From Methylomicrobium lacus_A (GTDB lineage: Bacteria; Pseudomonadota; Gammaproteobacteria; Methylococcales; Methylomonadaceae): a DNA stretch of 64,000 nucleotides. A model generated the notes under the pieces. It was given only the letters and a program-made list of their open reading frames with translations, did no database searches and had not been told where the DNA came from. Position numbers and translations under genes: made by a program. Position 1 is the stretch's first letter. Each line of letters opens with the position of its first letter. Below, piece by piece: positions 1-8,350 of this stretch. The stretch spans positions 434,001-498,000 of the forward strand of contig NZ_CP169217.1 in NCBI RefSeq assembly GCF_041897535.1, given 5' to 3'.

Positions 1-165
1 CGCCAACCGCAGTATCGCTGCTTCGTCGTTTTTTTTGTCGATGGTCGCTACGCCGGCAACGGCGGACAGGTCGAGACTGGCCAACGCCAAAGCCTGATCG
101 ACGGCGGTTTGCAATGTGGCCAAAGAGGTATCGCGGTCGCACCCCAGTCCCAACATCACGGCCAT
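1..165 (-). CDS. cbiG: CbiG C-terminal domain / CobE-like cobalamin protein (partial)
   Basis: Only the first 55 codons are in the window; the gene runs off the left edge. The visible protein begins MAVMLGLGCDRDTS and continues with a conserved small-domain pattern (TLQTAVDQALA, LASLDLSAVAGVATIDKK), as in the C-terminal domain of CbiG and in CobE. In the family this domain helps open the cobalt-precorrin-5A lactone ring and lose acetaldehyde. Its ATG overlaps the stop of the preceding cbiG N-terminal gene as ATGA, so the usual single CbiG protein is made here as two translationally coupled chains. Truncation is due to the window edge, not decay. Confidence 0.8.
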   Translation of the reverse strand, partial: MAVMLGLGCDRDTSLATLQTAVDQALALASLDLSAVAGVATIDKKNDEAAILRLA

Positions 166-911
166 CAATCTTGTCCTGCCGGCGGGCGATACACCACCAG
201 GCGTTCGGCGAGATCGTCCCAACAGGCCTGAACGATGTCGCGTCGGGTGACCCACAACACGGCGCGATAGCGGTCAAGATCGACATCCTCGAAACGTTCG
301 AACAAATGAATATTGCCCGGCAGCGGTGTCGGCCGCGTCCACCAGTTTTTAGCGCCGGTTTCCTGCACGAAAGCAATAGGTTCTTCGTTGACCACATGCG
401 CCGAGACGCGGGTGATGTTGATTTTTGGCGCCTCGACCTGCCAGCCCAGTTCCCGCCCTAAAATGTCTACCGGAATGGTCTTGCCGACATCGGATGCCGT
501 GGTCAGCACCGCTTGCGCATCCAGCAAGGCGGCCAGGTGTTCGGCAAAGGCATTGGCACCGCCGACATGACCGGACAGTACCGGAATCACATAACGCCCG
601 GCATCGTCGATGACCACCACGCCGGGATCTTCGTCCTTGGATTTGAGATGCGGTGCGATCAGCCGCACCACCGCGCCCAGCGAAATGAACATCACCACCT
701 GATCGTAGCGCGCAAACAGCATGCCGATATTCGCGCTTAATGCGCCGGGCAACACCTCGACCGGGTTGGCGATGACCGGCAATCCGGCGGCGAATTTTTC
801 CGAGACCGCCAGATGTGCGTGAGGCAATTTTGCGGCCAACTGCAAGGCTTGCGACAGGCCGTGTTTGGTGATCGCGACCAGCACGACGCGGGGTTCTTGT
901 ATTGCCTTCAT
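165..911 (-). CDS. cbiG: Cobalt-precorrin-5A hydrolase, CbiG N-terminal and middle part
   Basis: A 248-residue protein starting MKAIQEPRVVLVAITKHG. The segment FISLGAVVRLIAPHLKSK followed by DPGVVVIDDAGRYVIPVLSGHVGGAN is the hallmark of the CbiG N-terminal and central domains. CbiG hydrolyses cobalt-precorrin-5A to 5B in the cobalt-early (anaerobic-type) corrin pathway. I chose the ATG at 911 because everything upstream in this frame lies inside cobI and has no CbiG similarity. The stop overlaps the start of the C-terminal-domain gene. The cobI stop codon lies just upstream (914), giving a tight coupled junction. Confidence 0.9.
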   Translation of the reverse strand: MKAIQEPRVVLVAITKHGLSQALQLAAKLPHAHLAVSEKFAAGLPVIANPVEVLPGALSANIGMLFARYDQVVMFISLGAVVRLIAPHLKSKDEDPGVVVIDDAGRYVIPVLSGHVGGANAFAEHLAALLDAQAVLTTASDVGKTIPVDILGRELGWQVEAPKINITRVSAHVVNEEPIAFVQETGAKNWWTRPTPLPGNIHLFERFEDVDLDRYRAVLWVTRRDIVQACWDDLAERLVVYRPPAGQD

Positions 912-913
912 GT

Positions 914-1690
914 TTATTCCGGATTCGATGTTTTTTTGCGGCAGCCGCGAATGATTTCGCCGCGCTGGCGGTGCGGATTGCGAATCAGCAGTAACGACAG
1001 GTAGTTGACTTTTTCGCCGCGCAAGCGCTCGACATCGCGTTCCACGCGCTCTTCCGGCGTGCCGGCTTTTTCGATAAATGCGGCCTGAGACAACAAATCG
1101 CGGCGTTGCAGCAGCTCGATAATGTCGTCCAGCAACGGTTTGACTTTCAGTAACACCAGGGTGTCGAAATCGTTCAGCAGGCGTTCGACCATGTCGATTC
1201 CGTAACTCGCGGGCACGATCGCGACGGTCTCGTCGGTGTCGGCCAGCGGCATCGCCACCCGCGCGGCAGCCGCGTTGTATGAGGACACGCCGGGGATAAT
1301 TTCGATGCCTACTGCGGCATCCAAGGCCTGTACGGTGCGCGCCAGATGGCCGAAAGTCGAATAGGTGGAGGCATCGCCCTCGACCAGAAACACCACGTTC
1401 CGGCCGCTGTGCAGTTGTGCCAGCACGGTTTCGGCTGCGCGCAGCCAGTAACCGGCCAGAATCTCGGCATCGTGGGTCATTGGAAAAATCAGCGGCGTGT
1501 GTTCTGCCGGCAGCGGCAGACCGCCCCGCAAGGCGATTTGCAGCGCATGGCTTTCGGCATGCTTGCGCCGGACCGGATAAGCCCAGTGGCAATCGTTACG
1601 CTGCAGCAACTCCCAGGCGCGCCGGGTGATCAGGCCCGGATCGCCGGGACCGAGCGAGACGCCGAACAGGCGGCCGTTACTTTGAGTCAT
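914..1690 (-). CDS. cobI: Precorrin-2 / cobalt-factor II C20-methyltransferase
   Basis: A 258-residue SAM-dependent tetrapyrrole methylase. The N-terminal SLGPGDPGLITRRAWELL is the family P-loop-like SAM motif, and VFLVEGDASTYSTFGHL followed by IEIIPGVSSYNAAAAR is typical of CobI/CbiL. It adds the C20 methyl group to precorrin-2 or its cobalt form. The ATG at 1690 is preferred over longer starts because upstream sequence is out-of-frame cobL. It overlaps the end of cobL (stop 1677) by 14 bases, consistent with translational coupling within the operon. Because CbiX, CbiD and CbiG accompany it, the substrate is probably the cobalt-loaded form (CbiL role). Confidence 0.92.
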   Translation of the reverse strand: MTQSNGRLFGVSLGPGDPGLITRRAWELLQRNDCHWAYPVRRKHAESHALQIALRGGLPLPAEHTPLIFPMTHDAEILAGYWLRAAETVLAQLHSGRNVVFLVEGDASTYSTFGHLARTVQALDAAVGIEIIPGVSSYNAAAARVAMPLADTDETVAIVPASYGIDMVERLLNDFDTLVLLKVKPLLDDIIELLQRRDLLSQAAFIEKAGTPEERVERDVERLRGEKVNYLSLLLIRNPHRQRGEIIRGCRKKTSNPE

Positions 1691-2987
1691 GGGTGTCTTC
1701 CGTATTTTTTTCGCTACCGGGTTGCGCAGCCACGATCCAGATCGGGTTTTCCGCCTGTAACCGGTGCATGTCCAATATCGGTTTGCTGCGGGCGGCTTGC
1801 AGTTGTAAGACATCCCAATCCGCGCCAACGGTTTTTAGCGCTTCGACCGCGGTGGCGAGATTTTCGATCGTCGCAAAGTTCATCACCAAATGGCCGCCAT
1901 CGCGCAAGCGTTGCAGGCAAAGCGCAATCAGCTCGCGTAACTCGCCGCCGGAGCCGCCGATGAATACCGCATCGGGATCGGGCCAGGTTTCGAGGCCGTC
2001 CGGCGCACGGCCGTGGCGCAAACTGTAATTGCTGATCCGCAAACTGGCGCGGTTGGCGAGCGCGATGGCGGTATCGTCGGCGTTTTTTTCGATGGCGTAG
2101 ACATGGCCTTGCGCGCACAGCCGCGCTGCTTCCAGACCGACCGAGCCGGAACCGGCGCCGATGTCCCAGACGATGCTATCCGGCTTGAGGGCCATCCTCG
2201 CCAGCGAAACCGCGCGCACTTCGCGTTTGGTAATCAGCCCTTTGTCGGGTTTGCGCTGTAGAAAGCGATCGTCAGGCAGGCCAAACAGCGCTTCATCCCC
2301 GTCACGTTTTTGCCGGATCAATACGATATTCGGATCGGCAAAACGGCGGCCGGCGGCTTCGTCGACGGATAGCCAACGGGAAATGTGTTCGTCCGCTTGC
2401 AGCAGCCGGGTGGCCACCGCGATGTCGTAATGATCGGCCAGCGCTTCCTGTTGCAGCATGCGGGCGATACGGTCCGGCGTATTGTCAGGGCTGGTCAACA
2501 CCGCGGTCAGCGGCGATTGCCGCAGCAATTGCAACACTTCGTACAATCCATGTTGGGCATCGGCGCCTGGGGTCCATTCGCCGGCATCGCGGCTGTGCGC
2601 CGAACCGATGCGCACAGACTGCCAAGGCTGCCCCAGTCGGGCACAGGCCAGTTGCAACATCGACAGGTTGGGCAGGACTTCCACATTGCCGTGACCGAGT
2701 TTACCGATCAGGAAGCCGGCGATACCGTGACACAGTGGGTCGCCGGTAGCCAGAACCACGACTTTTTTTCCTGCGCTTTGCGCGTCATTGATCCAGGCCG
2801 GCACCCGGCTCAATTGGCCGGTCAAATCGTGACATTCGGCATCCGGTGCAATCGCATCGGCCAACAAGGCCAACAGGCGCTGGCCGCCGATCACGACCTC
2901 GGCGCCGTTCAGATGCGCCAAGGTTTCGGCCGTCAGGCTGCGGCTGCCGTTATCGAGTATGCCGATGATCCGACAGGGGGGGGTCAT
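1677..2987 (-). CDS. cobL: Precorrin-6Y C5,15-methyltransferase (decarboxylating), CbiE-CbiT fusion
   Basis: A 436-residue fusion. Residues ~1-200 are a CbiE-type tetrapyrrole methylase (IIGILDNGSRSL, VVLATGDPLCHGIAGFLI). Residues ~230-420 are a CbiT-type Rossmann methyltransferase (LITKREVRAVSLARMAL, then VWDIGAGSGSVGLEAARL and AVFIGGSGGELRELI). The enzyme methylates C5 and C15 and decarboxylates the C12 acetate side chain. The ATG at 2987 is chosen because the longer frame only reads into cbiD. It abuts the cbiD stop at 2989. The neighbours are all cobalamin genes in one minus-strand operon. Confidence 0.93.
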   Translation of the reverse strand: MTPPCRIIGILDNGSRSLTAETLAHLNGAEVVIGGQRLLALLADAIAPDAECHDLTGQLSRVPAWINDAQSAGKKVVVLATGDPLCHGIAGFLIGKLGHGNVEVLPNLSMLQLACARLGQPWQSVRIGSAHSRDAGEWTPGADAQHGLYEVLQLLRQSPLTAVLTSPDNTPDRIARMLQQEALADHYDIAVATRLLQADEHISRWLSVDEAAGRRFADPNIVLIRQKRDGDEALFGLPDDRFLQRKPDKGLITKREVRAVSLARMALKPDSIVWDIGAGSGSVGLEAARLCAQGHVYAIEKNADDTAIALANRASLRISNYSLRHGRAPDGLETWPDPDAVFIGGSGGELRELIALCLQRLRDGGHLVMNFATIENLATAVEALKTVGADWDVLQLQAARSKPILDMHRLQAENPIWIVAAQPGSEKNTEDTHDSK

Positions 2988-2988
2988 A

Positions 2989-4101
2989 TCATACCTCTCC
3001 GGCCGCTTCGGCCAGCTTGTTGCCATCGAAATCGCACATCAATACCCGTAAATGAAATTGGCCGGCATAACGGCCGTGTAAAGTTTGAATGACTCGTTGG
3101 CCCAATGCCCGGTAAAAAGGATCGATCAGGCCCAGTTCCTCCATCCGCTCGCTGGCATAACGCGCCATTTCCGATTGGCGGATGTCGTTGCAGACCGCGC
3201 TAGGGGCGCCGATGTCGGCGGCAATGTCCGCCAGAAGATCGGTATCGACCGCGCTGCGATTGGCATGGGTGATGGTTTCGCCTTGCGCAATCTTGGTCAG
3301 TTTGCCGACCATCCCGCCGATCACGACTTCACGTATGCCGCACTTGACCACCGTATCCAGTGCGTATTTCAAGAAATCTCCCATTTGCACAAAGCAAGCC
3401 GGCGCGAGTTCCGGCAATTCGCGCATCGTGAATTTTTCGGTGCGGCCTCCGGTGGTCAGTACCACGACCGATTGGCCCTGATTGGCGGCGACTTCAATCC
3501 CCTGAATCACACTGGCGCGAAACGCCGCCGTCGAATAGGGATGCACGATACCGGTGGTGCCAAGGATAGAAATCCCGCCGACGATACCCAGCCGGGAGTT
3601 GAGGGTTTTTTTCGCCATATCCTCGCCGCCCGGCACCGAAATCGTCACTTCCAGGCCGCACTGTTCCAACAACTGCGCGGCGGCGGCACGGACATTGGCT
3701 TCGATATTGCGGCGCGGCACCGGGTTGATTGCCGGCCCGCCGACTTCGAGTCCAAGGCCTTGCATCGTGACCGTGCCGACGCCAGCGCCGCCCTTCAATA
3801 TCACGGCCCCCGGCGCATCCGGCAGCAGACGGACATCGGCGGTCAACGGCGCCTTGTCGGTCACATCCGGGTCGTCGCCGGCGTCCTTGATCACCACCGC
3901 ATGCGCGCTCAGGCCATCGCAGTGCGCATCGCTCACGTCAAATCGCGCCTGCTGCCCGTTCGGCAACTCGCAATCGACCGCCTCCGGCACCGCGCCAGTG
4001 ACCAGACCCAATACCGCCGCCCGCGCCGCCGCAGCGGAACAGGCGCCAGTGGTGTAGCCTTTGCGAGTGCCTTTGGCTTTTTTTTCCACGCCGCCTGTCA
4101 A
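2989..4101 (-). CDS. cbiD: Cobalt-precorrin-5B C1-methyltransferase CbiD
   Basis: A 370-residue CbiD. The N-terminal KGTRKGYTTGACSAAAA is diagnostic, with EVGGPAINPVPRRNIE and GTTGIVHPYSTAAFRAS further on. CbiD methylates C1 of cobalt-precorrin-5B and marks the cobalt-early (anaerobic-type) pathway. The only start available at the 5' end is a TTG at 4101 that overlaps the cobH stop (TTGA), so translation is probably coupled to cobH. Length is normal for the family. Confidence 0.92.
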   Translation of the reverse strand: MTGGVEKKAKGTRKGYTTGACSAAAARAAVLGLVTGAVPEAVDCELPNGQQARFDVSDAHCDGLSAHAVVIKDAGDDPDVTDKAPLTADVRLLPDAPGAVILKGGAGVGTVTMQGLGLEVGGPAINPVPRRNIEANVRAAAAQLLEQCGLEVTISVPGGEDMAKKTLNSRLGIVGGISILGTTGIVHPYSTAAFRASVIQGIEVAANQGQSVVVLTTGGRTEKFTMRELPELAPACFVQMGDFLKYALDTVVKCGIREVVIGGMVGKLTKIAQGETITHANRSAVDTDLLADIAADIGAPSAVCNDIRQSEMARYASERMEELGLIDPFYRALGQRVIQTLHGRYAGQFHLRVLMCDFDGNKLAEAAGEV

Positions 4102-4769
4102 TTCCGCGCCGCTTGTTGCGCTTCGGCCAAAGCCAGCAAGGCATGAATTGCCGCCACCACGAGCGTCGAGCCGCCTTTACGGCCATCGATCACGATCCAG
4201 GGGATGGTGTCGATTTCGCTGAGCAGCGCCTTGGACTCCGCCGCCGAGACGAAACCGACCGGCATGCCGATCACCAGGGCTGGTTTCAGATCGTCCTCTT
4301 GCATCATGCGCACGACTTCCAGTAACGCGGTCGGCGCGTTGCCGATCGCGACGATGCCGCCGTCGAGCAGATTCAACCGTTGCGCCTTGCGCATCGCCTG
4401 TACCGCGCGCGTGCTGTTTTCTGCCTTGGCCTGGGCGATCACATCGTCATCGGCGATAAACTGATGGGTGCCTACGCCAAAATGATCCAGACGCGGCTTG
4501 GACAAGCCAACGCAAATCATTTCCACGTCGGCGACTATCGCCGCACCGCGCAGCAGGGCCTGCATGCCGGCAGCGACCGCGCCGGGCGAGAACCGGGTCA
4601 GGCCGTTGAATTCAAAATCCGCCGTGGCGTGGATCATCCGCCGCACGACCTGCCATTCATCGGCCTGATAGGCGTGCGGACCGGCTTCCGCATCGACGAT
4701 CGCAAAGGAATCGTGTTCGATGCGGCGGCCGGCGTCGGTGAGTTGTTCGGTGATGATGTTGTGATTCAT
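4098..4769 (-). CDS. cobH: Precorrin-8X methylmutase
   Basis: A 223-residue CobH/CbiC enzyme. IVDAEAGPHAYQADEWQVVRR near the N-terminus, RMIHATADFEF (containing the likely catalytic His) and VIGMPVGFVSAAESK are family signatures. It moves the C11 methyl group to C12, turning precorrin-8X into hydrogenobyrinic acid, or the cobalt form into cobyrinic acid. There are 9 bases between the cbiX stop and this ATG. The next gene, cbiD, starts on its stop codon. The protein is full length with no anomalies. Confidence 0.94.
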   Translation of the reverse strand: MNHNIITEQLTDAGRRIEHDSFAIVDAEAGPHAYQADEWQVVRRMIHATADFEFNGLTRFSPGAVAAGMQALLRGAAIVADVEMICVGLSKPRLDHFGVGTHQFIADDDVIAQAKAENSTRAVQAMRKAQRLNLLDGGIVAIGNAPTALLEVVRMMQEDDLKPALVIGMPVGFVSAAESKALLSEIDTIPWIVIDGRKGGSTLVVAAIHALLALAEAQQAARN

Positions 4770-4778
4770 GCTACGAAC

Positions 4779-5630
4779 TCAGCCATGATGGTGGTGACCC
4801 TGGCCATGATCGGCGGCGAACTCACGGTATTTGCAGCCATCGCATTCCATCATCAACGGCTGGCTGTTGGCTGTGGCTTCTTGTATGCGCTGTTCCAGTA
4901 ATCGGTAGATCTCGTCTTCGAATCCCAGATAGGGGCCGAGGACGAAGTGGACATGCGGATACTGGCCCTGCAAACGCGTCACTTGGCGGCGAATGCGTTC
5001 GATCAGGGTGCCGGTGAACAAATAAAACGGCAGCACCATGATTTGCCTCATATCCAGCTTGATCTGACGCTGCACCACCGACTCCAGCCGCGGGTGGGTG
5101 ATGCCGGTAAAAGCGATGTCCACCAAATCGTGATCGGTTTCTTCGTACAGCCAACGCGCCATTTTGGCGACTTCCCCGTTGGCAACCCGGTCGGACGAAC
5201 CGCGTCCCAGCACGATTACACCGGTATTGCGCGGGTCGGGGACGTCCAACGAGTGCATCGCTTTGCGCAAATTGCGCTGCAGTATGGTCAGGATTTCCTC
5301 ACAACTGCCGAGATGACGACAATAGACAAACTTCACATTCGGATGCCGCAGCCGGGCATGTTCGATATGTTCGGGAATTTCCATCTTGACGTGCCCGGCG
5401 GCGTTGAGGATCAACGGTACGACGACGACCTGGCCACCGTGACGTGCGGCAAGATCCAGGCCATCGTCGAGCAGCACGTCGGCAAATTCAATAAAACAAA
5501 CTTCGATGCGGTGTTGCGGTGCGCGGGCACGCCATTGATCGGCAAAAGCCTGAATTTCCTGATTGCCGGAAACTTCGCGCGAGCCGTGGCCGACCAGCAG
5601 GATGGTTTGTGCTTGCATGTTTGGATTCAT
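4779..5630 (-). CDS. cbiX: Sirohydrochlorin cobaltochelatase, long CbiX type
   Basis: A 283-residue two-domain chelatase. LLVGHGSREVSGNQE carries the conserved chelatase His, and a second half (GVIVLGRGSSDR..., MVLPFYLFTGTLIERI) repeats the fold. CbiX inserts Co2+ into sirohydrochlorin, the first committed step of the cobalt-early route. The C-terminus carries a CDGCKYRE motif and ends GHHHHG. Cys and His tails of this kind in long CbiX proteins are associated with metal or Fe-S binding. The ATG at 5630 overlaps the cobM stop (ATGA). Confidence 0.92.
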   Translation of the reverse strand: MNPNMQAQTILLVGHGSREVSGNQEIQAFADQWRARAPQHRIEVCFIEFADVLLDDGLDLAARHGGQVVVVPLILNAAGHVKMEIPEHIEHARLRHPNVKFVYCRHLGSCEEILTILQRNLRKAMHSLDVPDPRNTGVIVLGRGSSDRVANGEVAKMARWLYEETDHDLVDIAFTGITHPRLESVVQRQIKLDMRQIMVLPFYLFTGTLIERIRRQVTRLQGQYPHVHFVLGPYLGFEDEIYRLLEQRIQEATANSQPLMMECDGCKYREFAADHGQGHHHHG

Positions 5631-6406
5631 GATTGGGTGGCTTTACGAAAACGATGCGAAAACCCGGCATCGTAGAGTTTGGAATGCCGGATCTCGGGCC
5701 AGTGCCGGGCGCCTAGCGCCGGGCTGGCGATGATCATCGCCTGACTGTTGATTTTTTCCGCCCGGCAGCGGTCGCGAATATCTTGCAAGGTGCCGCGCAC
5801 GATTTTCTCCTCACCTGGCCAACTGGCTTTTTGCACGACCAGGATCGGCGCATCCGCCGGCCAACCGGCTGCCAGCAAGGCTTTTTGCACATCGGCCAAC
5901 AAGGTAATCGACAGAAAAATGCATAGCGTGGTGCGATGGGCGGCCAAAGCTTCCAGTTCTTCGCCGGGCGGCATCGGCGTGCGCCCCGCGACACGAGTCA
6001 AAATCACGGTTTGCGTGACTTCGGGTAGCGTCAGCGTTTCGCCGGCCGCCGCAGCGGAAGCCAATGCCGAGGAAACTCCCGGCACCACCGCCCAATCGAT
6101 GCCGGCCTGATCCAGTGGTCTGACCATTTCGGTCAATGCACCGTAAAGCCCGGGATCGCCGGTTTGCAGGCGCACGACGGTGTCATGCTGACGGGCCTGA
6201 TCGATCAGCCAGGCGGTGATGTCATCCAACGTCATGTCTTTTGAATCGCGAATCAGGCTGCTAGCCGGCGCATAAAGCGTGGCGGCCTGATTGACCAGGG
6301 AACCTGCATACAGCACCGCGCCGGCTTGTGCCAGTAAGCGCTGCCCCTTGACGGTAATCAGCTCGGGATCGCCGGGGCCTGCGCCGACAAACCAGACTTT
6401 AGCCAT
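5627..6406 (-). CDS. cobM: Precorrin-4 / cobalt-precorrin-4 C11-methyltransferase
   Basis: A 259-residue SAM-dependent methylase. The N-terminal VWFVGAGPGDPELITVKGQRLL, then VRLQTGDPGLYGALTEM and VVPGVSSALASAAAAGETLTLPEV, match CobM/CbiF. It methylates C11 of precorrin-4 or its cobalt form. The start at 6406 (MAKVWF) is chosen because the longer frame is antiparallel noise inside cbtA. The gene overlaps the cbtA 3' end by 8 bases and ends on the cbiX start codon. Confidence 0.92.
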   Translation of the reverse strand: MAKVWFVGAGPGDPELITVKGQRLLAQAGAVLYAGSLVNQAATLYAPASSLIRDSKDMTLDDITAWLIDQARQHDTVVRLQTGDPGLYGALTEMVRPLDQAGIDWAVVPGVSSALASAAAAGETLTLPEVTQTVILTRVAGRTPMPPGEELEALAAHRTTLCIFLSITLLADVQKALLAAGWPADAPILVVQKASWPGEEKIVRGTLQDIRDRCRAEKINSQAMIIASPALGARHWPEIRHSKLYDAGFSHRFRKATQS

Positions 6407-7139
6407 GCCGATTCTCCGGCGATGGCAGCCCTGGATTTTTATCAGCCACACCGAAATGGATGGCCAAAGCCGCGGACAGGCCGCCCAATACCAGCCAGAA
6501 CAACAGATTGCTGAGTGCTGACGCCAGGATGAATTGAACTTGCAATGCCTCAGGCGCCAGACTTTCTGCAATCGCCGGCTGCGGAGCGCCGAGCAGATGC
6601 GGGATCAGCAACAGCAAACCGCCTGCCAGTCTCGGTAGAGGTTTGCTTTGCAGAAACAGTAAGCCCAGTCCGATTGCCGTGAAGCAGACCGTACCCAGCC
6701 ACCAATACTGCCGAGCCAGCAGTTCGGGGACTGTCGTGCCGGGCAATTCCGGCGGCAGGCCAAAACTCGGCGCTACATAAAATACCGCATAGCCGGCCAA
6801 TCCCCAGCCGAACCCGATAACCCAGCGAGACGGCCGCCGCAAACAATAGGCGCCGGTCAACATCGATGCAAAACCGATGGCCATGACCATGTTGCTGCTG
6901 ATTGTCGCCAGGGTTCTTTGCCAGCCGCCTTCGGGCTGCCAAGCCTTCGGCGAATGCTCGTTCCCGGCGGTTTCTTCGACAATGTGGATAGGTGCTCGCG
7001 ACTCTGCCGCCGTTTCATAGGTTTCGGCTTCGAGGATCAGCGGCGTAACCCACAGAATTTGCATCAGCGACAGCAACAGAGCTGCCACTGCCCCCGATAT
7101 TCCAACGGACAAAATAATGCGCGGGAGCATGCCAGCCAT
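6399..7139 (-). CDS. cbtA: Cobalt transporter subunit CbtA
   Basis: A 246-residue membrane protein with about five or six hydrophobic segments (VGISGAVAALLLSLMQILWV at the start, GFGWGLAGYAVFYVAPSFGLPPELPG in the middle). The PSFGLPPELPG stretch and the overall plan match CbtA, predicted from B12-regulated operons to import cobalt together with CbtB. An ATG at 7139 overlaps the cbtB stop as ATGA, so I prefer it to a TTG nine bases upstream. CbtA is assumed to sit in the inner membrane. Confidence 0.85.
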   Translation of the reverse strand: MAGMLPRIILSVGISGAVAALLLSLMQILWVTPLILEAETYETAAESRAPIHIVEETAGNEHSPKAWQPEGGWQRTLATISSNMVMAIGFASMLTGAYCLRRPSRWVIGFGWGLAGYAVFYVAPSFGLPPELPGTTVPELLARQYWWLGTVCFTAIGLGLLFLQSKPLPRLAGGLLLLIPHLLGAPQPAIAESLAPEALQVQFILASALSNLLFWLVLGGLSAALAIHFGVADKNPGLPSPENRHG

Positions 7140-7318
7140 CAATGACAAGGGAAGCCGGTGGCGTGACGGGTGTCGTGAGTGGCGTTGTGCACGTCGGCAA
7201 GCGGCGCAAAACCTACAGCCAATACCAGTGTCACACCCAGCAGGATCATGGCCATGCCGGTCAAAACCCGTGCATCGACCGCACTAACCAATGTTGAGCG
7301 TGTGGATTGAATAAACAT
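7139..7318 (-). CDS. cbtB: Cobalt transporter subunit CbtB
   Basis: A 59-residue protein, MFIQSTRSTLVSAVDAR..., with one transmembrane helix (LTGMAMILLGVTLVLAVGF). A His-rich tail follows, with HNATHDTRHATGFPCH at the C-terminus. A single helix plus a terminal metal-binding His patch is the CbtB pattern. It is the first gene after the cobalamin riboswitch and its stop overlaps the cbtA start, so it is the promoter-proximal gene of the operon. I found it by reading the minus strand directly. Confidence 0.85.
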   Translation of the reverse strand: MFIQSTRSTLVSAVDARVLTGMAMILLGVTLVLAVGFAPLADVHNATHDTRHATGFPCH

Positions 7319-7439
7319 GACAGTCTCCTCAAGTCAAAATGGATTTCGGGAGCAGACTGGATTTAGAGAATACGCTTACCGAGACGGATGTCGGAATGTC
7401 TCAGGCCTGCGCTCTCCCTCCGAGAGTCAGCAACCATAC

Positions 7440-7632
7440 AGTTGAATCAGGCCGGTCTTCTGGCTTACCTTCATCTGAATTCGCCCACCTTCCCACGCGA
7501 AACGCGCAGTGGCATCAAGACGATTCATCAGGCTTACAGCAGCGGGGGCTGCGCCGGAATAGATGGAAAAAATATCCATCGCACCGGACTTCCCGTTTAA
7601 CTCTGGCACATAGAACGCGCACCAAAGCACCT
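7440..7632 (-). promoter_or_regulatory. Cobalamin (B12) riboswitch
   Basis: Read on the minus strand, the leader carries a B12 box, GCCAGAAGACCGGCC, at about 7450-7464. It also has GATGCCACTGCG near 7510, a CCCCCGCTGCTGTAAG-type stretch near 7545, and a 5' AGGTGC element near 7630. This order is that of the adenosylcobalamin riboswitch. It lies about 120 bases upstream of cbtB, so it should repress cobalt uptake and corrin synthesis when cobalamin is plentiful. Boundaries are approximate. Confidence 0.92.
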
Positions 7633-7913
7633 AATCGGAGGCGAGTATAATTCATTCAAGGAAACAATGGCGATACTTTTCTACCGAAAACGCAGTTTTT
7701 CTGTGTGCCTAACTCATTCGAAGGTTCGCCCAATTGGCGAGTTTCCTTCTTTTACTCAAATCTTCCGCGGTCATACTAGGGCAGCCGCAGCCGATCAAAA
7801 TCGCTTGCTTTTAATGCCAAAGCGCTTCAACAAAGGCGTTTTGCATGCGTTCGCCCAGATCATTACCGCGTTGATCGATATGTCACGGCCTATCTGTGCG
7901 CAAAAGCCGGCGA

Positions 7914-7979
7914 GGCGGCATGTGCGCCGACAATCGTCACGCCAAGAATCTTGTTTTTGCCGGGCCGGGTTAATACTTT
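7914..7979 (-). pseudogene. Fragment of a pyridine-nucleotide disulfide oxidoreductase
   Basis: Minus-strand codons here read KVLTRPGKNKILGVTIVGAHAA, then hit a stop six codons on. This closely matches the dimerisation-domain segment of dihydrolipoamide dehydrogenase and mercuric-reductase-like flavoproteins (VLT-PGKD-ILGVTIVG). No other part of such a gene is in the region, so I read it as a residual fragment. Enzymes of this type occur in arsenosugar-type clusters next to arsM, which fits the surroundings. The sequence between this fragment and the sigma-factor remnant is unassigned. Confidence 0.6.
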
Positions 7980-8033
7980 GACGCAACAGTATCTCACCCT
8001 GGACAGCCTGAAAGCCCTTACCTTTTACGGGGG

Positions 8034-8350
8034 AGATGCTCCAAAACTCCTGTTGCTTTAGGGCGGCGGCTTCCGGATCGTTCCAGGTACTGGGACCGCC
8101 ATTCCAGTGGCCGTTGCGCATGAAAAAGTCGTCCTCGTCGGTATCGCCGTCGCCGTTATCGTCTAAGTCGACTTCCGAAACGACGACTTCACCGGCGCTA
8201 TGCCGCCAACAAGGTTTCCTGTACGGCATCGTCGGCCAGCGCATCGTCGCACAATTGCAGCAGCGCGTAGCGGAACAACACCGGCCGATGCTCTGCCGGT
8301 AGGGTTTCAATCAACTGGCTGGCGGCTTCGGCCCCGGCTTTCAACAGCAT
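8034..8350 (-). pseudogene. Remnant of an ECF-type RNA polymerase sigma factor
   Basis: Two minus-strand frames are needed. From 8350 one frame reads a region-2-like start (HRPVLFRYALLQL, then ALADDAVQETLLAA). From about 8193 another frame continues with EVVVSEVDLDDNGDGDTDED and PEAALKQQEFWSI, the inter-domain linker of RpoE-like factors. The piece of region 2 that should join them (the hydrophobic-aromatic helix and the DAIRR-like end) is missing, and region 4 is absent. I infer an internal deletion with frameshift plus 3' truncation. The remnant starts 10 bases inside the arsM 3' end, suggesting an ancestral arsM-sigma operon. Confidence 0.65.

Noticed and set aside
165..1592. A 475-codon frame extending CbiG upstream
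   Set aside because: The N-terminal 227 codons overlap cobI out of frame and look like noise. Family similarity begins at the ATG at 911.
7427..7630. A 67-codon minus-strand frame inside the cobalamin leader
   Set aside because: It lies within the riboswitch, whose conserved elements explain the sequence. There is no protein similarity.
7640..7910. A minus-strand stretch reading GCGCPSMTAEDLSKRRKL
   Set aside because: The pattern is suggestive of a short Cys-containing protein, but I found no supported start, extent or family, so I do not call it a gene.
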